A DNA stretch of 64,000 nt. Source: Bidens hawaiensis (lineage: Eukaryota; Streptophyta; Magnoliopsida; Asterales; Asteraceae). Below, piece after piece: positions 42,265-54,752 of the stretch. Within the stretch, counting starts at the first letter, position 1. Each line of letters starts with the position of its first letter. Under the pieces are notes generated by a model that made no database searches, was not told the DNA's origin, and worked only from the letters and a program-made list of their open reading frames with translations. The stretch is taken from contig JAIQDT010014342.1 in the NCBI GenBank assembly GCA_021521415.1, positions 62,001-126,000 on the forward strand, in the 5' to 3' direction. A program made the translations under genes and the position numbers.

Positions 42265-42484
42265 CTCCGCCACGCTATTGGCTAGAGAAACGTCCTGGAA
42301 TCGTTTGTTGACCGTCCCCATTTAATGTTCGTTTAGGAAACGTTTCCAACGCGTTTCCAATCTGTTTCCGTCCCCACGACGTCCCCAGGATCGGTACCCT
42401 AATCTTGATGTCGTCCCCGTGCTTCATAGGTAGGATGTTAAGAAGTGTGAAGATGGTGGATATTAGGTTATTCTTTAAGATCAT
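42265..42484. other. Short host spacer between Gypsy 5' LTR and CACTA-like element
   Basis: GC-richer DNA with repeated CGTTTCC/GTCCCC phrases, e.g. near 42320-42400. It is related in style to 19300-19400 on the other side of the Gypsy insertion. No gene seen. Confidence 0.45.
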
Positions 42485-45393
42485 ACTACTACAAAAAGAG
42501 GTATTTGCTACGGCCAAATTTGTAGCAAATATGTAGCAAAACAGGATTTGCTACGGGATTTGCCACATACTTGGTCCGTAGGACAAGTCTCGTAGCTAAC
42601 CTATTTGCTAAGAAATCAGAATTTTGCTATGATCTTAGATACCAAAAGAGACGTCGTTATTTTAGTTACATTAGCTACAGATTTTGCTACAAAATTGTTG
42701 GCTATGGATTGTTAACTACGAATTATTAGCTACAAAAGTTTGCTACGTTTTTTAGCTACGAACTCTTAGCAACGAAATTTGCTACGATATATAACTACAT
42801 AGTTTTGCTACAAAATTTTTTTAGCTACGAAGTTTGCTACTGACTTTCTACAACAACTTTGGCTACGGGAATTGGTTATGGTTTTTTCTATGACATTTAG
42901 CTACAGATTTTGATTGAGTTTTGCTATGAATGTAGCTACATAAAATTGCATGCTTTTGCAACTAACTGATCAAAGGTTTTAGCTACATATTTAGCTATAG
43001 ATTTTGTATAAAAATTTTCAATAATTTTTTAATATTCTTTTCCACAATCCCTATAAAAAATATATTCAAATTTTATTAAATACCATACCAAGGATAAAAA
43101 TCCAAACCAAATAGCATAAAATATCCAAAAGTACTACAATAAAAAATGAAATCTAGTTTTGCAACATCAACCCTTAACTTGGTGAAAATATTTCTAGTTA
43201 ATTTCATGAAAATAGCTAAAATTTCTCATTCATTTGAGCATATAATCTCTCATTTTCTTCATTGTTCTCAAGCACAACATTTTTTTCTAATTTTCGTTCC
43301 AACCCGCTCTTTATTTTCGTTTCAACTCAACTATCTTTCTGTTTCCAACTACGCTCTTTATCATGTGCAGCTCTACTAGGATTTGTCTATCGAGACTCAA
43401 CACCACGATCCATGCGCCTTCGTGCACCATATAAACCATTACCAACACCATGAGCACCACCACTACGACGATTATCTTTACTATCATTCATAATGTACAC
43501 ACTGGCACCCTACATACAAATGAAATTATAATAAGTTAAAAATTAGCATTCGATGATATACAAATTACATTATATTATATATATTAATCTAAAAAATCAA
43601 CATATATATATATATATATAGCCGAAAACTATAAAACATAACTAAACTATCACATTTATAATTAGTCATACCTGTAAATAGAACAACAAACACACATCGT
43701 GAAGTTGGAGCGACTCGTAGAAAGTGCACCTGAAAGCACAGTAAAACAAAAAAACCATGTGTCATTTTACTAATATTGTACCTGATGATGAGAGATCTAA
43801 TATTTATGTTTGTGACTTTGACAAACTTCAAAAGATATTACGTAAGCTGTCTTATCCTGTATAACAAATCAATATCAAAATCCATCTAGAAAGTAAAAGC
43901 CAAACTGGTAAATCGAAACTGTTTTGCTAAAATATTATGTAAGTTGTTTTATCCGACATATTCAAAGAAACCCACCAAATCAATAAGTTTATAAACAACA
44001 ACCAAAAAGTAAATGTAGTGACTCACAATGCAACAAGTTTCACCTGATGGCCCGTTAGTAATTATATCAATGTCACAAGAGAAAAGTTGTTCTAACATGT
44101 TTCAGTCATCATGTATTGTCCAAATAAACAAGCATTTCATCACAAAACACATGAGCAGATTCATAATTCACAAGACAAATTTTAGCATGAAAAGGTGTAT
44201 TTAATTACTTAGAAAATCAAGGAAATAAATTATGAAAATGTTAACACAGTAACAAAAATGGAATAGCTTTCTCAAACTATTTTTATTTTAATTTTATCTT
44301 ACACAAAAAAACCAAAATAATTCGATCACTACAGATAGGTACAAACAGTTCAACAGATTGCGCAACAGAACGTGTTGACTTGGTTAAGCCACAATACTAA
44401 TCCAAATCAAGCAAGACCAACTGGGTTCAAATATTAACTCAAAATATGAAGTTCCAGAAGTGAAAAAAACCTATTTGGATTTGTCATAAAAGAGTTATGA
44501 TGTCGGGAAAACAGACCAGAACTCGACTCCACATATCAGCTTTGACACATTGTTTTGTAAAATCAAAAAAACCATTCAAAACTCGTCCAAAAATTACAGA
44601 TAATAACTTTCTGGAAACTAGACTCAAATTAGAACATTATGAAAATAATAATAGATAATAAAAATAAATTATCATCGAGTTACAAACCAAGCAATAAACG
44701 AGAACAAATTTGTCAGCTAACTGTTGTCATCAAAACTCAAACCCTAGCATGTTTATGTTATCTCTTGGGTTCTAATTCATCAATAAACATCATAATCATT
44801 GATATTATAGAGATTTAATATCTAGGGTTATACAATAACTAATAAAAACATAAAATCTATGCATAAAACTTACCATCTAGTGTTAGGAATGAGAGAATCA
44901 CTCGAAGACATCACCAACTGCAAGAATTGTGGTTGAATTGAAGATGATTATTGCTTGTTGATGGTTTGCAATCGTGAAGAGAGATGGAGGTAGGAGTGTC
45001 AAAGGTGGGAGAGGGAATTAGGGTTGGGATTTTGTTTTAATGTTATATTAATCAACATTTACAAGAATAGTCCCTTATTAAATGAGTTTTGACTCAAGTG
45101 AGCAATTTTAACACCAAGTCGGGTCATAAAGAATCATTATGAATAAAATACTAACACATAATCACCTGGTATGCAATTCACATAGATAAATTTATAAACA
45201 TATGCTGGAGATATTATTTTCATATTCACAACGTTTGGGGTCAGATTCGTGTGATTCAGTAATTCCCAAATTACCGCTATGTGAATGATTGTGCAATAAC
45301 CGACACAATTAATTAATCTTAATTAAGTGAAATACATACATGAATGTTTGAGATAACGGAGTTTGCATTAACGGTGTTAACCAGACATTACCG

Positions 45394-47406
45394 TGTCACA
45401 CCACAACCTACGGCGGAACATGCCGGGGCGTGACATTGATTGTATCATAGTTCAGAAGACACTAAGTAGAATACACGTATCAATATCTAAATTTTTCATT
45501 CATATATCAATTTTCAAAAGCACAAACATTGTCTTAACAATAACGTTACAAATCGATAATAAATAATTTAAAACAAGAAAAAGTGTTCTTCAATCATCAA
45601 GCAACCTAAGGTCTCATCTACTTCCAATACTTGATTCATCCGATAAAGCTACCTGCACCATGCGTGAAAATATATATTTTGTCAACATAAAGTTGAGCAA
45701 GTAAACCACGATTTTGAGTATATATAATAATAAAATGACAATTCCGTGCGATAATTGTAAATCACTACAAGTAGCATAACAATAAATAAAAGTTGTCTTT
45801 TCACTCGAATCATTTTGATAACGAGCTAATTCGACGGCGTATGATCATACTAATGAGGATGAGGATGAGGATACCAATCAACATAAAGTAAACACATAGT
45901 CACATTTGCACATATCAACTAATCGAGCAATTTCAATTACGCATATAGTGGAATCGTAGTGAAAACAATAATTTAATTGTGAACGCATAACGCCCCCAAA
46001 ACTTAAAATGGTAAAAAGGGGGATGTGAATTTACTTACCTTTAATGAGGGAGATAAACGAGGACAGAATAATAGAAGAAAAGGATATGATGGAAAACGAT
46101 CAAGCTTCCCGAGATTTGCCGACAAATACTCCTAGATGTTAATAACAAGAATTAAATATAGTCATAGCAAAAAAACTAATATTTATGACGGGTCTTGAGA
46201 TTCGATGGGGTTGTGTGTAACATTAAAATATTACTAGATACATTTTCGTTAATTGTTGTTATCCTTATTATTATCAAAAATTTTAATAATTATAATCATA
46301 ATTGTGATAATGATAATGATTAATAAATAATAATGGTGGTAATAATAATAATAATAAATATTAGTTGTAATAATAAAAGTTTACAAAACCGGGTTTTTTT
46401 AGATGACGAGAACACGACTTAGGGTTGTCGGTTCTTATTTAATGATTTCAAAAGGGGTGTTATTACATAAATATCAAAAGAATACAATAAATACCAAAAA
46501 AATGAATAAAACGGGTCTGTCGGGTTTCGAACCCGCGACCTTACTTTTTGAGACACACACACATAACCCACTAGACTGGATAATCTTTTGGTTCATAAAC
46601 AGTTTTGAAAATATATAAACACTACTCCATAAGAACATATGAACCCTAAGATTGAATCACAATTTTGGATCCATAATTGCTCAATCCAATAACGGGCTAT
46701 TGATCTACAACCATACGCTATTCTATATGTACCTTTTAATTGGATTATAACGTCGGTTATGATGGTGTAATTGATCAAGTTAGTTGCGGCCAAAAGGGTT
46801 TAAATTTGGATGACGGGATGTTAATGATAACTGAAATGGTTTAAGGGGAAAGGGTCGCGCTAGTGAGGAGGAGGTTTCTGCAAGGTTAATTGACCTAACA
46901 CGAAGGGATTATATAGGATCCCAAATTAGGGTTCGTTCAGGCTTAATAAGGTTAATTGATCACAATACGGACTAATTAACACACGTTTACTATAATTGAG
47001 TGTCGGTTACACGTTTATTCGATGGAATATGCCAATTTCCAAAGTTAATCGATCAACAACGAGCGGGAATTGATGATTTTGAAGATGGTTTGGGCCGTCG
47101 GGTCGGGTTTGGGTCTATGGGTGGTCTGGTTGGACCGATTAGATGGGTTAGGGGTTAGTTTTGAATAATATATTAATTTATAATATCAGGATTTACATAA
47201 TGGGTCCCTAGAGTTTATAGGTGGAAACGAGAATGGGCTGAAGTTAGAGTTTGGGTGAGAATTGCAAATTCTTGAAAGTTTAAATATTAAAACTACAAAA
47301 AAAATATTCAATAAATATGTCGGTGTTATTAAATGAGTGACCCGAACCCTTAAACGGGTCGGGTATAATTACAAGAATATAAAAAATGAAAATCCGAAAT
47401 GTTACA
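45394..47406 (-). mobile_element. Solo LTR (2,013 bp), Gypsy type, TSD TACCG
   Basis: The plus strand starts TGTCACACC and ends GAAATGTTACA, so the minus strand begins TGTAACATTTCGG. The perfect duplication TACCG flanks it at 45389-45393 and 47407-47411. A TATA-like motif lies on the minus strand near 46905-46915. No internal region or second LTR is present, so the element was removed by LTR-LTR recombination. It is inserted in the CACTA-like element. Confidence 0.9.
46513..46580 (-). tRNA. tRNA-like/SINE-like sequence in the solo LTR
   Basis: The minus strand has an A-box-like CAGTCTAGTGGGTTA and a perfect B box GGTTCGAAACC about 45 nt later. No complete cloverleaf could be folded by eye. 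It may be a tRNA relic or SINE head recruited into the LTR. Confidence 0.35.
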
Positions 47407-49375
47407 TACCGGGTGTCACACAAGTCAAGCATGAACTAGAAAAATTACTCATGAGCCGAGCTCAAGCTTTAGAAATAATAGATTGAAACAAACCGATCTT
47501 AAGCTCGAGCTCTGTGTAAGTTAAACGATCCGAGCTCGAGTCTAGTCCAGTTTGGGCTAGGCTCGGCTATCCTAGTTTACACACCTAGACTAGAACGGTT
47601 AGGTCTATTACCGTTTGGTTTGAAAAACATTAATTGTAACATAACAAAGATCCAAAGGTATTCGAACTAGCTATTAAGCCAGTCGTGTTGCCACATTGTT
47701 GCGACGCGAATTCGTGCGGTAACGGTTGGGGGTTCGTAACGATAATGACAATCAACCGGAAAATGTAAACGAAAAGACACACTGGCAGGTTTTAGTAACC
47801 GAATACACGTTAGCACCGGACACAAACTCTATTGGTATTGATGATGCCCATTTTAAATCTTAAAATATAAATGAGTAGCCTCAAAAGAGTAACATAAAAA
47901 CTAAATCAAAAAATAAATATGCAAATGCCTAAATACAACAAATTAACATATTATAAAAAAATAAATCTGAACAAAAGTTTATTTTATGAGGTTTTAAATA
48001 TTTATATTTTGATTTTGCTATGAATATTGCTACCAATTTTTTTAAATCATTTTTATGATAAGTGTTTTCTTAAGTTTGCTATGGATTTTACTATGACTTT
48101 ATGAAGTCATTTTCATAATACATATTTTCTCAAGTTTGCAATGGATTTTGCTACCAATTTTTTGAAGCCGTTTATATCACTTATTTCTCATATTTGCTCT
48201 GAGTTTTGCTACCGTTTTTATGGAGTCATTTTAAGATACTTATTTTTTAAGTTTGTTACGGATTTTGCTATGATTTTTTTCTTATTGCATCAGAATATTC
48301 GTAGCAAAATTGTAGCAAAATGTGTCCCTAGCTAATGCGTAGCTAATCGTAGCAAAAATCGTTACCGATTTTTTCCGTAGAAAAAATCCACAGCAAATGC
48401 CTTTTTATGTATCAGTTTTTTCTATTATTGAATTATTGGTTTTTGTTCGTTATAAAGTTATGGTAAAAATGACATATTTCTTTTTAAAGCAGCATGAACT
48501 ATTTTTTTTATCACCTTATCACTATGCATGTCAACTTGTGTTAAGGTATTCAAACGCAAGTTTACAATAATAGTTGTTGACAAATGTCTATGTTATTTTG
48601 CTACGTTATCGATTCCGGAAAACTTGATTTTAATTTGTGTTCTTTTCCTACCAGTTTGTAATGAATTTTATGTTAATATTTTTATTTTCTCAAATTTGCT
48701 ACGGATTTTACTAAACTTTATGTTGTAAAGTTTTAAATATTAATTTTCTTTATTTTGCTACGGATTTTTGCTACCAGTTTTTTTGGAATCATTTTTATGA
48801 TACTTATTTTCTCAAGTTTACTATGAATTTTGCTACCAATTTTAGGATTTCAGTTTTTATAATACTTATTTTCACAAGTTTGCTACGGATGTTGCTGCCG
48901 ATTTTATGAACTAATTTTTATAATACTTATTATCTCAAGTTTGTTATGGATTTTGCTATGGATTTTTTCTGCAACGGAATTTTTGTAGCAAGATCGTAGC
49001 AAAATATGTCCCTAGCTAATCTGTAGCTAACTCGTAGCAAAAATTGCTAACAACTTTTTTCGTAGCAAAATATTGGTGGCAAATACCTCTTTATGTAGTA
49101 GCATGTCTTTAGAGGCTAATACCTGCGCACCCGCAGAAATAAGCCTATTGCAGACGTTTGAAGCAAAAACTAACACAACCTCATACGTTATGTTTCTACA
49201 TGTTACACACTTTATCCTTTTGCCATAACTCAGTAAACTTTTTTATTAAATCATATCATGTGCGAGTCATGTGAAGGTAAACCAGTCTTTATCTCTACCC
49301 TCTTTATCTTCCCAAAACAAAAAGCATAGAGATAAAATCCACCCCCTCCTTTTTCTCTATACCACCACTACCGGA

Positions 49376-49605
49376 CCACAATAACCTTCGTATGTCAACA
49401 GCTTACACTGGTTAATCTCCTGCATGATTTTGCTTGATAAATTGTTGTGACTGAATTCAGTCTTTGACAACTGTTGAACTTTTCCGGTTTCGTTGGGAAT
49501 GCTGCTGGAGAACATGTTGTCGTCGAGTAAAAGCTTCTGCATGCTGGAAAACTTGCTCATTGTAGTAGGTAATGAACATGTTAACTGATTGTTAAGACTG
49601 ACCAA
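49376..49605 (-). pseudogene. Captured LRR fragment of a CLV1/BAM-type receptor kinase (copy B)
   Basis: The minus-strand frame has LPTTMSKFSSMQKLLLDDN, then LQQLSKTEFSHNNLSS and QEINQCKLLTYEG. It is longer than copy A at 18203-18400 and clearly from the same parent sequence. It is bounded by TACCACCACTACCGG on the left (49360-49378), and near 49676-49712 the reverse complement of the border of copy A (TGGTGGTGGTAAGG) appears. This supports an element with terminal inverted repeats that took up part of a BAM-like gene. Confidence 0.75.
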
Positions 49606-49719
49606 TATAACCAGAGCTTATCCTTCAACAGTTTGTATATGTTAAATAATTACTTTTGTGTAAATAAGACAGAGTATCTGGTGGTGGTAAGGTGCTGGGG
49701 TGGTGTAGAGAGAAAAAAT

Positions 49720-51330
49720 AGAAAGGAAGGAGAAAGAGTGGAGGATTTCTGATCTAGAGTTTTTGTTTTTGTTTTTGTTTTTGGGAAGATGAAGAGGGTA
49801 GGGGAAAAGGACTGATCTGCCCTCACGTGATTTGCACATAACCTGACTTAACAAGTAAACTAACTTGGTTAGGCCTAAAGGACAAATGGTGTAATATATG
49901 AAAATGTAAACTACAAATCATGTCATTTGAATATAAAGGAAAACTGATAAAGTTTTGTAACATAAAGGACAATCTTGTAATTCTGCCTTAAATTTACAAA
50001 TAAATCACTACTTTTCTTTTCTTTCACTCACAACATTCAAAACCGTATCATATTGCAAAGAGTTTTTTAGAAAATGAGCCGAGAATGTTTTAATATATAC
50101 TTTTTGTTTACAGTCACGCACACAAAGGTTCCACATCAAAAGTTTTTATTTTTACTTCTTTTTTTATTTTCTATATACTTTGCTTTTTCTAAATTTTGTT
50201 ATTTATAATTAACCTTCCATGTATTTATTGATTTCTCTTTTACAACTTTTCAAATATATTATGTTAGGTCATCTTGAAAAACGGTTGCGGAATGCTTATT
50301 TTTATGTACATTTTGGTTTTAATTTTAATAAAAAACAAACATGTTCACGTTTAGACGCAAATTTAACTTCTAAAATATTGTTGGTCTTGTACACTTTGAA
50401 TATACTTATGTGAAATGCTTATTTTTACATGTTTTGTTTTTAACTTTATTCAAAGATGGACATGTTTACGTTAAGACACAAATTTAATGTAAAACTGAGT
50501 AGGCTCAAATACGATATACAACTTTGAGGTTTCCTTGATTTCCGAATAAATCCTCATGACATGCTATTTCTATATACATTTCGATATACAAATCAAATTG
50601 CCGCAATTTTGTACGCTTCTCTTTACGTACTTATCATGTAAGTGTCATTGCTACATTGTGCATTTGCAACCATCTTGGTTTATCTTTTTCTTTCTTTTCT
50701 TTTCTTCTTTTAAATTTTTTTGGGTAATATGAAATACAATAGTCATTTTATTACACTTTTGACTTTTTAACTTATTCGTTTATACCGATTTTGTAAAACC
50801 ATATATAAAATTGTTTTCGCATGGATATTCCTTCAAGATAAGAACTAAGATTCTTTTTATCGAATAAACACGAAAACACGAAGAATAAATATTGAGGCAG
50901 TGTAATAAAGAAAAACTGAAAAAGAACTAACTAAGAAAAATTAGACTTGACGTGGCAAAAGAATTTATGTTCCACAAAATAATAGAATAAAACCAATGTG
51001 GGGAATTTTTGTGAGAAATGTTTTAACTTTTATTCTAATACCACCATAGACAGCCGCACATCTACAAGTCTCTTAATGGTATGTTTTAACTTTTCTATAT
51101 TAGGATATGTTTTAAAATTCTATTGAAGCATAATAAGTGTGAAATAAATCAAAGAGTGAGCACCTAATAAGTTTAATGCATGGTTTTGTTTTTTTAACAA
51201 GGTTTGGAACTTGTTCTCCCCCAATATCCGCGTAAGAGACCGGTACATAATTTTTTCCGTCTAGGAGAGAGGGGGGAGGGTGGTTTGAGATTTGGGTTGG
51301 TACAATATTTGGGTCGCGTAAACATCTTAG
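49720..51330. other. AT-rich intergenic DNA, no gene seen
   Basis: The first about 270 bp probably belong to the TE carrying LRR copy B (AGGACAATCTTGTAATTCTG near 49968-49987, inverted relative to 18680). The remainder is AT-rich with long T runs. No recognisable coding or RNA feature. Confidence 0.5.
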
Positions 51331-51404
51331 TTAAATAGTTAAATAGATGAAATTAAACACGAAGAAATATTAAGATAATTTATAAATGAAAACCTTAAAA
51401 CCAA

Positions 51405-51570
51405 AGAATGTAATATTTTTAATTTAAACTAAAAATAATCAAAATGTGTGATTAGATTTAGACCTAAACTATTTAATTTTTTTTAACAAAATGCGTAATT
51501 AGATTTAGACCTAAACTATTTAATTTTTTTTAACAAAATGCGTAATTAGATTTAGACCTAAACTATTTTT
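51405..51570. repeat. Short tandem repeat, unit about 48 bp, three copies
   Basis: Three direct copies of a unit containing AATTAGATTTAGACCTAAAC and TTTTTTAACAAAATGCG. A single copy of the same sequence is found in the paralogous segment at about 56405-56455, so the expansion is local. Confidence 0.8.
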
Positions 51571-51941
51571 TTAACAACTAATTTATTTATTCTTCTAGCC
51601 TTTTAGGGGTGTATAAATTAACCATCATAACCGTTAACCGAACCACAACCGATATAACCGAACATATTTTAATCATTAACCAACCACAACCGATATAACC
51701 GAATCGATTTTAACCGAAAAGTCGACATAACCAGTGAGCCGTTTAATGAATTTTTGAAAACTGTCAAATGGTCGGTTTGGTTAAATATAATTCCAAACCC
51801 GCCATAACCGAACTGCTTTATTTTCAAGATTCTCAACTTTATAGAATACAATTAGAAGATATTGATAATTTGGAGATAATAGTAGAAGGTAATATACTAA
51901 TAATGCTCTTATATTTTACTATATGATTTAATTTTACCAAA

Positions 51942-52424
51942 GCAAATCGGAAATAAATAATCTCACCTTTTGTATACTGGCCGATAACAGTCCCACCTTT
52001 AAAAATCTTTTCAACCTTTCGACTATTTTTCTCTCGATGTACCTCCGTTAAAAAACACTTAACGCCGCTAAGTTTATTTCCGAATTTTAAACCGATGTTT
52101 TAAGGCTTTTGATCTGGAGAAGGATACGAGTCGACTGATGTAAAAATTATCTCGAAACGGTGATCCAAACGACGAAACAATGTTTCAATTCGAGTGTTTG
52201 AATTTCCAATTAACAAAAAGCAAGCCATTTGAATCATCTTTTCGAGATAAGTTTAACATCAGTCGAATCCGATCAAAATCCATAAAACATCAGTTTGAAA
52301 TTCGAAAAAACACTTAACGATGTTAAGTGTTTTCTAATGGAGGTTCATTGAGAGAGAAATAGTCAAAAGGTTGTACCGTTGCCAGAGATATATTTAAATG
52401 TGAGATTATTTATTTCCAATTTGC
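51942..52424. mobile_element. Fold-back MITE, 483 bp
   Basis: The left arm starts GCAAATCGGAAATAAATAAT and the right arm in reverse GCAAATTGGAAATAAATAAT. The arms stay complementary for roughly 150 bp or more with scattered mismatches, including AAAACACTTAACG near the centre. No ORF. A MULE-type or other fold-back element. Confidence 0.75.
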
Positions 52425-53126
52425 CTTTTATAGTATTAATATTATGGATTATATAGTATTGATATTATGGATTATATATTTTGTATGATCACGTCATGTG
52501 TAACATCCTACTTTCGGTTATTATAATAAAAATAAATTTCGTTATTTCATAGTGGGTAGTTATCGGTTTAGATAAATAGAATACGAGTTGGGCTAGTGTT
52601 GGGTAAATGAATATGGGTTATGGACTTGGGTTAGGAAAGAAAGAAGGAAAGACCATGGGCTTAAGCCCATGATCCATAAATATATAAACCCTTAATATCC
52701 ATTTAATCCTCATTCACACATATTCCATATACCACCCAAAACACACACTTAAGATTTCTCTCTATTTCTTCTTTATCTCTAGCCGAAATCAAGAAGGAAA
52801 CCGAGCACCGACCCGAGGTAATGATAGTTTAATATTGTACGAGCCTAAAACGTTAGTTATAGTCGCGTAACGACGAGCCGACACCGTTAAACCGTTTAGA
52901 TCACAAGATCCGGGTGGAATCGGATATAAACCGGACCTAAGATGAGTTTAGGGATCACCCTAGCTCAAATCTGGATCAAACGGGACGAAAAACGATGAAA
53001 ACGGTGGAAGAACGAGTGAGATCTCGTTTTTCCGGCGAAAACGTGGTTTTCCGGCGTTGACGGCGCCGGAAAGGCGGCGCCGGAAAAGATAAAGGTGTCA
53101 GGGAATGTTCCCTGACCTAACCCTAG

Positions 53127-53460
53127 TTCGCTAAGGAAACTTAGAGAACTAGAGGGTGATTCTTTAGCTAGTTTGCTAAGGAAACTTAGAGAACTAGAGG
53201 GTGATTCTTTAGCTAGTTCGCTAAGTAAACTTAGAGAACTAGAGGGTGATTCTTTAGCTATTTCGCTAAGGAAACTTAGAGAATCAGAGGGTGATTCTTT
53301 AGCTAGTTCGCTAAGGAAACTTAGAGAATCAGAGGGTGATTCTTTAGCTAGTTCTCTAAGGAAACTTAGAGAACTAGAGGGTGATTCTTTAGCTGATTCG
53401 CTAAGGGAACTTAGAGAACCAGAGGGTGATTCTATAGCTGATTCGCATAAGGAAGCCTAA
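53127..53460 (+). repeat. 45-bp minisatellite, about 7 copies, in the solo LTR
   Basis: Unit of 45 bp (TTCGCTAAGGAAACTTAGAG plus AACTAGAGGGTGATTC and more). Being a multiple of three it forms an open frame with a 15-residue repeat (LRKLRELEGDSLASS) from 53173 to 53460. No start context, domain or conservation is visible, so it is listed as a repeat, not a gene. Confidence 0.9.
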
Positions 53461-54043
53461 CGAACTAGGCTTGATTCTTTATCCGATTCGTTAAGGAAAA
53501 GGGTAACGAATTACCCTTGATTCTTTAAGACCATTCGTTAACAAAGATAACGAATTAGAAGGTCTAATTCGCTAAGACCAAAGTAACGAATTGAAGTTTA
53601 ACAGAAGGACAGAATGGTCCCTGAACTTAGAATGGAATGAATTAATTACAAATGAGCTAGTGATATGGCTAGTAATAGATAATTAATACGAGTAATTGTT
53701 ATACAGTTTGCCGCGCCCAACTGAAGAAAGGAATAACAATTAACGGTGAACGTAACTGACTTCAGGTGAGTTTCTAGCCCCATTTCCTTGTTATGTTTTC
53801 GGGGCTGTGTGCATACTCGAAGTGAATGTTAATACACTTACCTTGAATGGTAAGTGTATGCCTTATTGACGATTGTGATAGTTATGTATGTATGCTTGAC
53901 AGTACGTGAACGACCTTCGGGTATTGCACGTATTGTTAAGGTAAGTATAGTATAGTATGTATGAAATATGTATGTGAATAAGGGAGTATGTACGATTTTG
54001 TTGTGTATGGTATTAATTGTACAAATATGATAATGAAAGGTAA

Positions 54044-54205
54044 GGTAAAGTTCAAGGGTTGCACACCCTAACAATATATGCGAAGGTTAAAGGGTTGCAC
54101 ACCCTAACAATATATGCGAAGGTTAAAGGGTTGCACACCCTAACAATATATGCGAAGGTTAAAGGGTTGCATACCCTAATAATATATGCGAAGGTTATAG
54201 GGCGT
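54044..54205 (+). repeat. 36-bp minisatellite, about 4 copies, in the solo LTR
   Basis: Direct copies of a unit reading GGGTTGCACACCCTAACAAT followed by ATATGCGAAGGTTAAA. Each unit holds the small palindrome GGGTTGCACACCC. Confidence 0.9.
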
Positions 54206-54627
54206 AATGCTCTTTAAAACGTAAGGTAAGTATATGAAAGAAGGTGCGAAGGTAAGTAAGTATAATATAACGAAAGTATGAAAGTATGTAGTTATGAATG
54301 TAATGTATGTTATGTGATTAACTAGAACTCACTCAGCGTAGCTGACTTTTAGTATGCACGCAGGTGAGTAGAATGAGGCAGCTTGCTTGAGCGGGGACAC
54401 ATGGTGGTAGAATAAAGAAGCTGGCATCTGAAGATCTATTTGTTATGTTTTGAACTGAAAGACATGTTTAAGTTATGTTTTAAAAACAAGGCTATGAATG
54501 TTTGTAATGACTATTGATGTTTTATGTTATTCCTCGAAAGTTTTAATTCACTCTGATATATATGACTGTGTTTATGAGTAAATCCAACACGAAAGTAGGG
54601 CTACCGGTAACGGGGCCTTACATCATG

Positions 54628-54752
54628 TTTATATTATGGATTATATAGTATTGATATTATGGATTATTTATTTTGTATGATCACGTCATGTTAATATTAT
54701 GAATTATATAGTATTGATATTATGGATTATATATTTTGTATGATCACGTCAT
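54628..54752 (+). repeat. 62-bp AT-rich tandem repeat interrupted by the solo LTR
   Basis: Two copies of a unit containing ATTATGGATTATATAGTATT and TTTGTATGATCACGTCATG lie here. A third lies at 52431-52498 just left of the solo LTR, so the LTR landed inside a pre-existing array. Confidence 0.85.

Larger units (their letters stand above)
42485..49101. mobile_element. CACTA-like (En/Spm) element, non-autonomous, 6.6 kb with insert
   Basis: The left end is CTACTACAAAAAGAGGTATT. The right end in reverse is CTACTACATAAAGAGGTATT. Both are followed inward by many subterminal TTGCTACG/TAGCTAC motifs (42500-43010, 47990-49090), the pattern of CACTA transposase-binding sites. CAT flanks both sides, with one extra A on the left. 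The terminal motif is CTACTACA rather than the classical CACTACA. No TNPA/TNPD-like ORF was found. The middle (43020-45390, 47407-47990) is AT-rich with no supported gene, and a solo LTR lies at 45394-47406. Confidence 0.7.
52499..54622 (+). mobile_element. Solo LTR (2,124 bp), TSD TCATG
   Basis: Starts TGTAACATCC and ends GGGGCCTTACA, giving a TGTAA/TTACA terminal inverted repeat. The perfect duplication TCATG flanks it at 52494-52498 and 54623-54627. A TATA box TATATAAA lies at 52681-52688, followed by a leader-like pyrimidine stretch. There are two internal minisatellites (53127-53460, 54044-54205). No internal domain. Its 3' tail also appears broken at 228-286 and 2201-2226. Confidence 0.92.

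Noticed and set aside
53173..53460. A helical repeat protein gene
   Set aside because: Frame exists only because the minisatellite unit is 45 bp; it lies in a solo LTR without internal domain.
53127..53460. CRISPR-like repeat array
   Set aside because: Repeats are contiguous without unique spacers, and the DNA is from a plant nuclear genome.
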